DNA from: Anaerolineae bacterium
Lineage (GTDB): Bacteria > Chloroflexota > Anaerolineae > 4572-78 > J111
Length of the DNA stretch: 5,431 nt
Direction: 5' to 3'
Assembly (NCBI GenBank): GCA_020433785.1
Contig: JAGRCC010000269.1
Span: forward strand, 1-5,431
Shown: positions 1 to 5,414 of the stretch, in pieces
Layout: every line of letters begins with the position of its first letter
How positions within the stretch are numbered: the stretch's first letter is position 1
Made by a program: the position numbers and the translations under genes
The notes under the pieces: model-generated
Database searches by the model: none
Seen by the model: only the letters and a program-made list of their open reading frames with translations
Told to the model about the DNA's origin: nothing

Positions 1-36
1 ACGCTAAAGACGCTATAGGCGCAAGAGACGCAAAAG
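1..36. repeat. Degenerate 9-bp tandem repeat, four units
   Basis: Four consecutive 9-base units start at positions 1, 10, 19 and 28: acgctaaag, acgctatag, gcgcaagag and acgcaaaag. They share the pattern RCGCWADAG. The array touches the window edge, so its full length is unknown. It lies downstream of the MOSC gene stop codon and contains no gene. From memory, similar short GC/AAG-rich arrays occur between genes in several environmental bacterial lineages. I cannot say whether this one is transcribed or functional. Confidence 0.6.
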
Positions 37-94
37 GATAGTAACGATTAGAATGTTATCTGGGGAATAAAGCTGGTCGCAGATAGCTGATGGC

Positions 95-652
95 TTAAAT
101 CTTCTTAACCCTATCGCCCACCCGAATAGCGCCGGGCCGGACAACCTTAGCATTGATACCACGCAAATGCAGCTCCCGGCCCACGGCTGAATTGACGAAC
201 TTCATGGCATCCGCGCCGAAGCGCTCGACAAACTTTTGGCAGCCGGTATGGGGTTCTGCCGTCACTTCGATGATCGCCTCACCAATCGCCAGACGAGTGC
301 CGGGCGGCAGATTGTCGGCGCTCAAATCGAGATCGACAAAAAGTTGATCGCCGGCCAACGGCCAACGCTCCTTGTCTTGAGCCAGCAAGGCAATAACCCG
401 AGAATTCATGACATTAAGCTGCATGTCCGGGTGGGGGGAGCCGTCCGCCGTGCGCGAACTGCTGCGTTGGTTCCAGCTATCGCCAACCAGTCCTACGGCC
501 AGGTCTAGCTCGCCTTCGGTCAGCGCTTCCCGTTCGTTGGGTTGAGGCCGGCGCACAATCAGATTCAAGACACCTTCTTGTTGCGGCGACCGGCGAATGT
601 GATCTAAACCGGCCTCAAGTTCTGGCTTGGTTAGATGTTTTACGGCTATCAT
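95..652 (-). CDS. MOSC domain-containing protein
   Basis: This is a 185-residue protein consisting of little more than one MOSC domain, the fold shared with the C-terminal part of molybdenum cofactor sulfurases. Family members are thought to handle sulfur or molybdenum-cofactor ligands through a conserved cysteine, but the substrate of stand-alone members is mostly unknown. The signature is the C-terminal part: a GEAIIEVT strand (about 124-131) followed by PHTGCQKF (134-141) with the expected Cys138. Then comes RGINAKVVRPGAIRVGD (164-180), the usual end of the beta barrel. No signal peptide or membrane segment is visible, so it is probably cytoplasmic. The reading frame stays open up to 781, but the ATG at 652 is preferred because AAGGAG lies 7 bases upstream and the extra 43 residues are unlike the family and would overlap the M42 gene. 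It lies 95 bases downstream of the M42 gene on the same strand. Family assignment is firm; biochemical role is open. Confidence 0.87.
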   Translation of the reverse strand: MIAVKHLTKPELEAGLDHIRRSPQQEGVLNLIVRRPQPNEREALTEGELDLAVGLVGDSWNQRSSSRTADGSPHPDMQLNVMNSRVIALLAQDKERWPLAGDQLFVDLDLSADNLPPGTRLAIGEAIIEVTAEPHTGCQKFVERFGADAMKFVNSAVGRELHLRGINAKVVRPGAIRVGDRVKKI

Positions 653-657
653 TAGGT

Positions 658-668
658 CTCTCCTTTTT
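658..668 (-). promoter_or_regulatory. Shine-Dalgarno of MOSC gene, within an inverted repeat
   Basis: On the minus strand this reads AAAAAGGAGAG, ending 5 bases before the ATG at 652. It is the strongest ribosome binding site in the area and sets the start codon of the MOSC gene. The whole site is one arm of the inverted repeat spanning 658-720, so it could be base-paired in a longer transcript. Confidence 0.75.
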
Positions 669-720
669 ACGTTTTTGATTAGGCCAGGGTGATGCCGCCA
701 GTATACCATAAAAAGGAGAG
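658..720 (-). promoter_or_regulatory. Inverted repeat that could sequester the MOSC ribosome binding site
   Basis: Positions 658-669 (ctctcctttttac without the final c) are the exact reverse complement of 709-720 (taaaaaggagag). Next to these 12 pairs, 670/708 forms a G-U pair and 671/707 a G-C pair in minus-strand RNA, leaving a 35-base loop. The 3' arm contains the Shine-Dalgarno of the MOSC gene. The 5' arm lies upstream of a likely promoter -10 box (700-705), so only transcripts starting further upstream, such as read-through from the M42 gene, would contain both arms. No terminator-like U run follows the structure. The repeat is directly visible; its effect on translation is inference. 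Confidence 0.5.
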
Positions 721-729
721 CCAAGTCGA
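700..729 (-). promoter_or_regulatory. Likely sigma70-type promoter for the MOSC gene
   Basis: On the minus strand, TATACT (705-700) is preceded by TG one base further up, giving an extended -10 (TGGTATACT). A weaker -35 match, TCGACT, lies at 729-724 with an 18-base spacer. Transcription would start near 693, about 40 bases before the ATG at 652. The same GGTATACT string occurs upstream of the UPF0173 gene at the right end. Confidence 0.45.
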
Positions 730-747
730 GCGAAATCTGTTTTCCCT

Positions 748-1785
748 TTACAATCCTTCCCGCACAAACGCGCTGAGCCATGTTACCAGGGCCTCAATGT
801 CATCGAGGTGCGCTGTCTCGAAGGGCGTGTGGGTGTAGCGGGTGGCGAAGGCGACCAGCGCGGTGGGGATATCGGCTTGCATGAAGGCCGCGCCGTCACT
901 GCCGAAAGAGCCGAAGACCGCGTGTTGTAGGGGGATGTTGGCCTTGGCGGCAATCTGCTCCATCCGGGTCGTCAAGGTGTGATCGTAGTGAACCAATGAG
1001 TCTTTGTGAATCAAGACCGGCCCGGCGCCCAGCCGCAGCGGCATATCTCGTTCGGCGATGCCGGGAATGTCGCCGGCCATGCCAATTTCAACCACGATAG
1101 CAGCATCGAACACCTCTCGCGCTGCCAAGGCCTGAGCGCCGATTATGCCGACTTCTTCTTGCACGGTGCAGGCTAACGTCAAATCGCAGGCCAGGTCAGC
1201 GGGCGATAGGCGGTTCAGCAGTTCGGTCAGGATGGCCAGGCAGACCCGATCGTCCAGCGCCTTGCCGACCACGTGGCGACCAAACTGCTCGGTGGTGGAG
1301 TCCCAAATAATGCGAGTGCCGGCGGTAACGCCTCGACTTAAAAGTTCGTCGCGGGACAGGCCGGTATCAACCCAAAAATCATTCCAGGTAAGCTCGCCCG
1401 GCTCGGGTAAGACAATCGAGGGCAGGTGGCCGGTAGCGGCGGCGATGACGCCCGGCAGCTCGCCCGAACGGGCCAGCACCCGCACCCGCTGGCCGATAGT
1501 GAAGGCGTTGCGAAAGCTGGTGGTTCGCTGCCAACCCTGCCCGTTGGCTAACCACAAAAAGCCGTCGGGATCGATGGCCCGCACCAGGTAGCACAGTTCA
1601 TCGGCGTGAGCGGCCATCAAGATTTTCGGCCCCTGCCCGCCAACCCGCGCCAACACATTGCCGATGCGGGTGCGCTCGGTGGCTGCGCCCGCCTCTTGCC
1701 ACAAGCGTTCGACGGTATCGAGCACCAGGCTTTCTTGCCCGACCGGGCCGGTGAGTTCTGTTAATGTTTTGATGAGATTGAACAT
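748..1785 (-). CDS. M42 family metallopeptidase (aminopeptidase / endoglucanase-like)
   Basis: This is a 345-residue enzyme of peptidase family M42, two-metal aminopeptidases that typically assemble into large tetrahedral shells and trim short peptides in the cytoplasm. Some members were historically named endoglucanases. The metal and catalytic residues appear in family order: His60 and Asp62 in AHADE, Asp178 in KALDDR, catalytic Glu210 with metal ligand Glu211 in QEEVG, an acidic ligand at Glu233 in VVEIGMAGD, and His319 in RYTHTPFE. The segment between about 65 and 160 is the lid or oligomerisation domain inserted after the first metal histidine. Length is normal for the family. The frame is open to 1866, but the ATG at 1785 has AGAGGA 5 bases upstream and starts the conserved N-terminus (MFNLIKTLTELTGPVGQE); the longer version would translate the repeat element upstream. 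Glu233 sits where many members have Asp. Substrate preference cannot be read from the sequence. The MOSC gene follows 95 bases downstream with no visible terminator between. Confidence 0.93.
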   Translation of the reverse strand: MFNLIKTLTELTGPVGQESLVLDTVERLWQEAGAATERTRIGNVLARVGGQGPKILMAAHADELCYLVRAIDPDGFLWLANGQGWQRTTSFRNAFTIGQRVRVLARSGELPGVIAAATGHLPSIVLPEPGELTWNDFWVDTGLSRDELLSRGVTAGTRIIWDSTTEQFGRHVVGKALDDRVCLAILTELLNRLSPADLACDLTLACTVQEEVGIIGAQALAAREVFDAAIVVEIGMAGDIPGIAERDMPLRLGAGPVLIHKDSLVHYDHTLTTRMEQIAAKANIPLQHAVFGSFGSDGAAFMQADIPTALVAFATRYTHTPFETAHLDDIEALVTWLSAFVREGL

Positions 1786-1790
1786 AAGTA

Positions 1791-1796
1791 TCCTCT
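1791..1796 (-). promoter_or_regulatory. Shine-Dalgarno fixing the M42 peptidase start
   Basis: AGAGGA on the minus strand lies 5 bases before the ATG at 1785. No comparable site precedes the upstream in-frame ATG codons at 1866 and 1821, which supports the 345-residue protein. Confidence 0.7.
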
Positions 1797-1826
1797 TAGA
1801 ATTGTTGATTATTTGGAGCATCAAAG

Positions 1827-1855
1827 CTGGCTTTGATCGTGATTGACAAAGCCAG
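1827..1855. repeat. Short hairpin upstream of the M42 gene
   Basis: CTGGCTTTG (1827-1835) and CAAAGCCAG (1847-1855) form a perfect 9-bp stem around an 11-base loop. There is no U run after it on either strand, so it is not a good intrinsic terminator. It overlaps the left ends of both the direct repeat and the 15-bp inverted repeat nearby, and lies 42 bases before the M42 start codon, so it could be part of its 5' untranslated region. Confidence 0.45.
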
Positions 1856-1978
1856 GTGACAGTCACTTATTGTCGATAAATCAGCAACTGAACCGTTAAA
1901 ACAGGCCGATTTAGCGCGCTCAAGTGACTGTCACCTTTGGGACTGCGTAAGTCGTGGTTTGACAAAGCAAGGTTTGTC
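1837..1978. repeat. Palindromic intergenic element, possible MITE- or REP-like remnant
   Basis: A perfect 15-bp inverted repeat is formed by AGGTGACAGTCACTT at 1854-1868 and its reverse complement at 1922-1936, with 53 bases between. Each arm contains its own perfect palindrome, GTGAC-N-GTCAC, centred at 1861 and 1929. An imperfect direct repeat also spans the element: 1837-1857 and 1952-1973 both follow the pattern TCGTG..TTGACAAAGC.AGGT. The second copy runs into a further small palindrome, GACAAA...TTTGTC (1961-1978). No open reading frame is convincing inside. Nested palindromic ends without a coding region fit a small non-autonomous mobile element or a REP-type repeat. Paired operator sites upstream of the M42 gene are the alternative. 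Confidence 0.5.
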
Positions 1979-1994
1979 GCTCCGTGATAGATTC

Positions 1995-2031
1995 AAAAAT
2001 GGCGTAACGACCATGTTGTTGTTACGCCATT
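1995..2031 (-). terminator. Intrinsic terminator of the alcohol dehydrogenase gene
   Basis: AATGGCGTAAC (1998-2008) and GTTACGCCATT (2021-2031) form a perfect 11-bp stem with a 12-base loop. On the minus strand the stem is followed by a T run (1999-1995). It begins 39 bases after the dehydrogenase stop codon. The arrangement fits minus-strand termination; on the plus strand no long T run follows. Confidence 0.8.
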
Positions 2032-2070
2032 CATCTTTAAAGGTTTTACGATAACCGTAAGTAGTTGACC

Positions 2071-3165
2071 TTAGCTGTCGAACACAATCACCGAGCGCAG
2101 GGTTTCGCCCCGTTTCATCGCGTCGAAGGCGGCCTCGGTTTCTTCCAAGCTGATGGTCCGGCTGACCAGGCCATCGAGATCGAGTTTGCCTTGCTGGTAC
2201 CAGTCGGCCAAAATGGGGAAATCGCGGGCCGGGATGCAGTTGCCGTACCAAGATACGGTCAAGCTGCCGCCCAGGTCAAAAAACTGTTGCAGTTCCAAAT
2301 TAAGCTGCGGACCGGGGCCAGGCACACCGATTAAAACGCAGGTGCCGGCCAGGTCGCGGCAGAAGAGCGCTTGCTCCAGCGTTTTAGACAATCCGACCGC
2401 TTCGAACGAATAGTTAACGCCGTGGCCGCCGGTTAACTGTTTGATCTCGGCCACCGGATCGACCTCGCCGGCGTTGACCGTGTGGGTTGCACCAAAATCT
2501 TTAGCCCAAGCCAGCTTTTGCGGATCGAGATCGACGGCGATAATGGTGGTCGCTCCGGCAATTTTGGCGCCCTGAATGACGCTGTTGCCCACGCCACCGC
2601 AGCCAAAAACAGCGACGCTGGTGCCTTGCTGGACATTGGCCGAATAAAGCGCCGCGCCCACACCGGTCACCACCCCGCAGCCGATTAACGACATCGCTGC
2701 GGCGGACAGTTCGCTGTTGTATTTGACACACTGCACTTCATGAACCAGCGTATGAGTACAGAAGGTGCCAATCCCCAGCGCCGGGTTCAGCCGTTCACCG
2801 TCTTTGCCCCACATTTTGTTTTGGGCGTTATGGCTGGAGGCGCAGTAGTTGTGCTGACCTTTCAAGCAGAAGCGGCACTCGCCGCACGGGGCGCGCCAGT
2901 TGAGCATAACGTAATCGCCCACTTTGACCCGGGTTACGGCTGAACCGACCTCCTGCACCACCCCAGCCCCCTCGTGACCGAGCAGGAAGGGAAAGCCATC
3001 GGTGCCGTAAGTGCCAGTTTTCAAGCCCAGATCGGTGTGGCACACCCCCGAAGCCAGAATACGGACCACCACATCTCGAGGCCCTGGATCATCAAGCGTA
3101 AATTCCTCGATTTCAACCGGAGCATCGGGAATTCGGGCTACTGCGCCACGTGCTTTTATCGTCAT
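2071..3165 (-). CDS. Zn-dependent alcohol dehydrogenase, S-(hydroxymethyl)mycothiol dehydrogenase-like
   Basis: This is a 364-residue medium-chain dehydrogenase that should oxidise an alcohol or aldehyde adduct with NAD+. The catalytic zinc ligands are Cys42 (GVCHTD), His64 (GHEGAG) and Cys163 (IGCGV). The structural zinc is held by Cys94, Cys97, Cys100 and Cys108. The Rossmann motif GCGGVG is at 188-193, and Asp212 at the end of the second strand favours NAD over NADP. Its closest remembered relatives are actinobacterial S-(hydroxymethyl)mycothiol dehydrogenases (MscR/AdhE2): the blocks around PFLLGHE, LNWRAPCG, HNAQNKM, NPALGIGTF and SWYGNC match that group. Those enzymes oxidise formaldehyde bound to mycothiol, but no mycothiol gene is nearby and the genome does not look actinobacterial, so a different thiol or a general alcohol is equally possible. 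The start at 3165 has GGAGG 7 bases upstream. A terminator follows the stop. The helicase gene ends 84 bases upstream. Confidence 0.92.
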   Translation of the reverse strand: MTIKARGAVARIPDAPVEIEEFTLDDPGPRDVVVRILASGVCHTDLGLKTGTYGTDGFPFLLGHEGAGVVQEVGSAVTRVKVGDYVMLNWRAPCGECRFCLKGQHNYCASSHNAQNKMWGKDGERLNPALGIGTFCTHTLVHEVQCVKYNSELSAAAMSLIGCGVVTGVGAALYSANVQQGTSVAVFGCGGVGNSVIQGAKIAGATTIIAVDLDPQKLAWAKDFGATHTVNAGEVDPVAEIKQLTGGHGVNYSFEAVGLSKTLEQALFCRDLAGTCVLIGVPGPGPQLNLELQQFFDLGGSLTVSWYGNCIPARDFPILADWYQQGKLDLDGLVSRTISLEETEAAFDAMKRGETLRSVIVFDS

Positions 3166-3214
3166 AGATATTCCTCCGTAGTAAATGATAAATTATTGAA
3201 TTTTTATGTTTGGG

Positions 3215-3237
3215 AAAAGCCACTCCCTCACAGAGGG
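3215..3237 (-). terminator. Weak candidate terminator after the helicase gene
   Basis: CCCTC (3225-3229) and GAGGG (3233-3237) form a 5-bp GC-rich stem with a 3-base loop, 12 bases beyond the helicase stop codon on the minus strand. Only four T residues follow, after a 6-base gap. It is short, so partial read-through into the dehydrogenase gene is possible. Confidence 0.27.
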
Positions 3238-3249
3238 TTAGGATAAAGA

Positions 3250-4488
3250 TTACCGGCGCCGGCCGCCACTCAGCGAACGCCAACGATCGGCTAAACTGCG
3301 TGACTGCGTTTGCTTGCGAAGCAGTGACTCCGGTGAGGGCCTGGCCCAAGACGGGACCGGCACGTCGTAGTCGAAATCGGGCAGGGTTTTACGCTCGATT
3401 TTGTGGCCCAGCAGATACTCAATCCGGTAGATCATGGCTTCGTCATCCGGCGTGACCAGAGTGATGGCGTCGCCCTCGGCCTCGGCGCGGGCGGTGCGGC
3501 CGATACGGTGGACATAATTTTCCGGATTATCCGGCACATCGTAGTTGATGACGTGAGAGATGCCTTCGACATCCAGCCCTCGAGCGGCGATGTTGGTGGC
3601 CACAAGCACCTGATGCCGGCCGGCCCGAAATCCTTCGAGCGCGGAGATGCGCTGCCGCTGCTGAAAATCGCCATGAATACAGGCCACGGAAATTTTGGCT
3701 TCGATCAGCTTGCGGGTGACAATATCAGCTTCCTGTTTAGTCGCGGTGAAAACGAGCATACTATGGACATCCATTTGGTCCAATAGGGCCAGCAGCAGTT
3801 CGGTTTTTAGGTGTTTGGGAACGGGATAAAGCGCCTGCCGGATCGCGTCCGGCGGGGTGGCGATATCGATTTCAATGACTTCGGGATCCTGTTGGAACTG
3901 GCGGGTTAAATTCATCACTTGCGGGGACATGGTCGCGGAAAAAAGCATGGTCTGGCGCTGGCGGGGCATGCTGCTGACGATTTGTTTGATATCAGGTAGA
4001 AAACCCATATCCAGCATACGGTCTGCCTCGTCCAGAATGAGGATCTGCAAATCCTTGAAGTTGACATTCCGGCGGCGCATGTGGTCTTGCAACCGGCCGG
4101 GGGTGGCGATAATGATATCCGCGCCCCGACGCAGCTTATCGATTTGAGGCCGCATTTTAGCGCCGCCGTAAATCGAGACGATTCGCACAGAGGTGCTGCC
4201 CGCTAATTTTCTGGCTTCACCAGCCACTTGAATGACCAGTTCACGCGTGGGAGCAAGCACGACAGCCCGGGGGTTTTTTATTTTGCGTTGATCAGACAGT
4301 AGTTGGTGCAAGGTCGGCAGTAAAAAAGCGGCTGTTTTGCCCGTTCCGGTCTGGGCGCAGCCAATAATATCGCGTCCGGCTAAGGCCGGGGGAACAGCCT
4401 GGGCCTGAATGGGTGTGGCTTCGTCAAAGCCCATTTTTTCAACAGCCTTGAGTAAGGCTGGACTGAGATTTAATTGTGAGAACTGCAT
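3250..4488 (-). CDS. DEAD-box ATP-dependent RNA helicase, RhlE-like
   Basis: This 412-residue cytoplasmic helicase unwinds or remodels RNA duplexes using ATP; bacterial relatives act in ribosome assembly, mRNA decay and cold adaptation. All core motifs are present in order: Q motif (Phe21, Gln28), motif I AQTGTGKT (45-52), Ia PTREL (80-84), GG (108-109), TPGR (129-132), DEAD (153-156), SAT (184-186), LVFTAT (245-250), ATNIAARGLD (297-306) and HRIGRTAR (327-334). The two RecA-like domains occupy about 1-205 and 215-365. The tail from about 366 is short, with the LPDFDYD segment resembling the RhlE-type end and a final basic GGRRR. There is no separate RNA-binding domain of the DbpA kind. The ATG at 4488 has AAGGAG 4 bases upstream and begins at the conserved N-terminus. 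A leader of more than 80 bases containing repeated CTTGA motifs lies upstream, after the terminator of the preceding gene. Helicase function is certain; the exact subfamily and RNA target are not. Confidence 0.95.
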   Translation of the reverse strand: MQFSQLNLSPALLKAVEKMGFDEATPIQAQAVPPALAGRDIIGCAQTGTGKTAAFLLPTLHQLLSDQRKIKNPRAVVLAPTRELVIQVAGEARKLAGSTSVRIVSIYGGAKMRPQIDKLRRGADIIIATPGRLQDHMRRRNVNFKDLQILILDEADRMLDMGFLPDIKQIVSSMPRQRQTMLFSATMSPQVMNLTRQFQQDPEVIEIDIATPPDAIRQALYPVPKHLKTELLLALLDQMDVHSMLVFTATKQEADIVTRKLIEAKISVACIHGDFQQRQRISALEGFRAGRHQVLVATNIAARGLDVEGISHVINYDVPDNPENYVHRIGRTARAEAEGDAITLVTPDDEAMIYRIEYLLGHKIERKTLPDFDYDVPVPSWARPSPESLLRKQTQSRSLADRWRSLSGGRRR

Positions 4489-4510
4489 AAAACTCCTTAT
4501 TCTGAATTAT

Positions 4511-4531
4511 TCAAGTTTGATCAAGATCAAG
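4511..4531 (-). repeat. Three CTTGA repeats upstream of the helicase gene
   Basis: The plus strand carries TCAAG at 4511-4515, 4521-4525 and 4527-4531, and the palindrome TTGATCAA at 4517-4524. On the minus strand this becomes CTTGA repeated three times, about 23 to 43 bases before the helicase start codon. It might be a regulator site, or its TTGATC might serve as a -35 element, but no good -10 box sits at the right distance. I see no other feature in the leader between 4489 and 4572. Confidence 0.3.
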
Positions 4532-4572
4532 TGGTTTATAAAAGCCTCCGAAGCGTGAATGCTCTAAGACTT

Positions 4573-4612
4573 AAAAAATACCGCTCCAATCACTTTAATC
4601 GGAGCGGTATTT
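4573..4612 (-). terminator. Intrinsic terminator of the UPF0173 gene
   Basis: AAATACCGCTCC (4576-4587) and GGAGCGGTATTT (4601-4612) form a perfect 12-bp stem with a 13-base loop that can close by two more A-T pairs. On the minus strand the stem runs into a six-base T tract (4578-4573). It lies 59 bases after the UPF0173 stop codon and separates that gene from the helicase. The plus-strand T run is shorter, so it mainly serves minus-strand transcription. Confidence 0.85.
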
Positions 4613-4671
4613 AATGCTTAACCGATTATGTACACCGGTCATTGTACCATTTTAGCAGTTTGATTTCAAGC

Positions 4672-5355
4672 CTAGACGTCGATTGACGTGCCGGGAGCCA
4701 AAACGTGAACTTTGGTGTCGGTTTCAGCCTCAACGCGACTGGCCCAGGCGTCCCCATCCTGCACAATGGGCGGCCAGGAGTTATAATGGCAGGGAACCGC
4801 TACTTTTGGTTTGACCAGCTTTACTGCTTCCAGCGCATCGTCCGGCCCCATCGTAAAATTATCGCCGATGGGCGTCACAAACAGATCGATGCCGGCCCGA
4901 CCGTACAGTTCCATTTCGAAGAACAAAGCCGTATCGCAAGCAAAATAGAGCCGCTTACCTTCGGCGGTAATCAGCAAGCCCGCCGGGTTACCGCCGTAGC
5001 TGCCGTCGGGCAGGCCGGAGCCGTGATGGGCAATGGTGAGCTTTAAGTGACCAAACTCGTGAGTAAAACCACCGCCGATGTGCTGAGGATGAGCATTCTC
5101 AATGCCCTGTCTTTGCAGCCAACTAACAATTTCAAAGTTAGCAATAACTTTGGCTCCGGTGCGTTTAGCGATGGGAACCAAATCTTCAACGTGATCAAAG
5201 TGACCGTGGGAGACGATAATAAAGTCGGGGTTGACGGAGTCGGCCGATATCTGCGTCATGGGGTTGCTGGTAAAGAAAGGATCGATCAAAACCGTTTGAC
5301 CACCAATGTCCAGGATATGGGTGGCGTGACCTACAAATGTATATTTAATTGCCAT
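4672..5355 (-). CDS. UPF0173 family metal-dependent hydrolase (metallo-beta-lactamase fold)
   Basis: This 227-residue protein matches the UPF0173 family (COG2220-like), soluble metal-dependent hydrolases whose substrate is largely unknown. The metallo-beta-lactamase signature HGHFDH is at 50-55 (His50, His52, Asp54, His55). Further likely metal ligands are His110 or His111 (IAHHGSG), Asp141 (ACDTALF) and His190 (PCHYN). Family hallmarks also include the N-terminal FVGHAT (7-12), LIDPFFTSNP (23-32) and IGDNFTMGPDDA (163-174). The length is typical of the family. No signal peptide or membrane segment is seen. The frame is open to 5406, but the ATG at 5355 is chosen because GGAGGG lies 5 bases upstream and the protein then begins exactly at the family N-terminus. 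Relatives are often annotated as Zn-dependent hydrolases, and some look like RNase or lactonase folds, but the residues here do not settle the reaction. It is a single-gene unit closed by its own terminator. Confidence 0.94.
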   Translation of the reverse strand: MAIKYTFVGHATHILDIGGQTVLIDPFFTSNPMTQISADSVNPDFIIVSHGHFDHVEDLVPIAKRTGAKVIANFEIVSWLQRQGIENAHPQHIGGGFTHEFGHLKLTIAHHGSGLPDGSYGGNPAGLLITAEGKRLYFACDTALFFEMELYGRAGIDLFVTPIGDNFTMGPDDALEAVKLVKPKVAVPCHYNSWPPIVQDGDAWASRVEAETDTKVHVLAPGTSIDV

Positions 5356-5360
5356 GTTGT

Positions 5361-5367
5361 CCCTCCT
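5361..5367 (-). promoter_or_regulatory. Shine-Dalgarno fixing the UPF0173 start
   Basis: AGGAGGG on the minus strand, 5 bases before the ATG at 5355, is a near-perfect ribosome binding site. The alternative ATG at 5406 has none and would add 17 residues unlike the family. Confidence 0.8.
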
Positions 5368-5408
5368 CTTCGACAATTGACTAAAAACTTCTTTGTTATT
5401 AGACAAGT

Positions 5409-5414
5409 AGTATA
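5409..5414 (-). promoter_or_regulatory. Candidate -10 box for the UPF0173 gene
   Basis: TATACT on the minus strand lies 54 to 59 bases before the start codon at 5355, giving a leader of about 47 bases. A -35 element at the usual distance would fall just outside the window, so the promoter cannot be completed. The surrounding GGTATACT matches the proposed MOSC promoter. Confidence 0.4.

Noticed and set aside
1..36. CRISPR array
   Set aside because: Units are only 9 bases, directly adjacent and without spacers.
37..60. Possible hairpin terminator after the MOSC gene
   Set aside because: The pairing of GATA/TAAC with GTTATC needs a bulge and is AT-rich, with no T tract on the minus strand; too weak to call.
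653..781. Longer MOSC protein starting at 781 (228 residues)
   Set aside because: The extra 43 residues overlap the 3' end of the M42 gene, run through the promoter and inverted repeat, lack a ribosome site and do not resemble the family; 652 has a strong Shine-Dalgarno.
1145..1591. Plus-strand open frame of 148 codons
   Set aside because: It lies entirely antisense to the M42 gene, has Arg/Ser-rich low-information sequence and no family resemblance, so it is a shadow of the real gene.
1786..1866. Longer M42 protein starting at 1866
   Set aside because: The extension would be encoded by the palindromic repeat element and has no ribosome site; the family N-terminus begins at 1785.
3403..3786. 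Plus-strand open frame of 127 codons
   Set aside because: It is antisense to conserved helicase motifs IV to VI; its composition is explained by the codon pattern of the helicase gene.
4630..4647. GTACA...TGTAC inverted repeat just after the UPF0173 stop codon
   Set aside because: Only 5 bp long with no T run; the strong terminator a few bases further on explains the region better.
748..5355. A single operon or new multi-gene system
   Set aside because: Two strong terminators break the run, gaps are 84 to 285 bases, and the products share no pathway; co-orientation alone is not enough.
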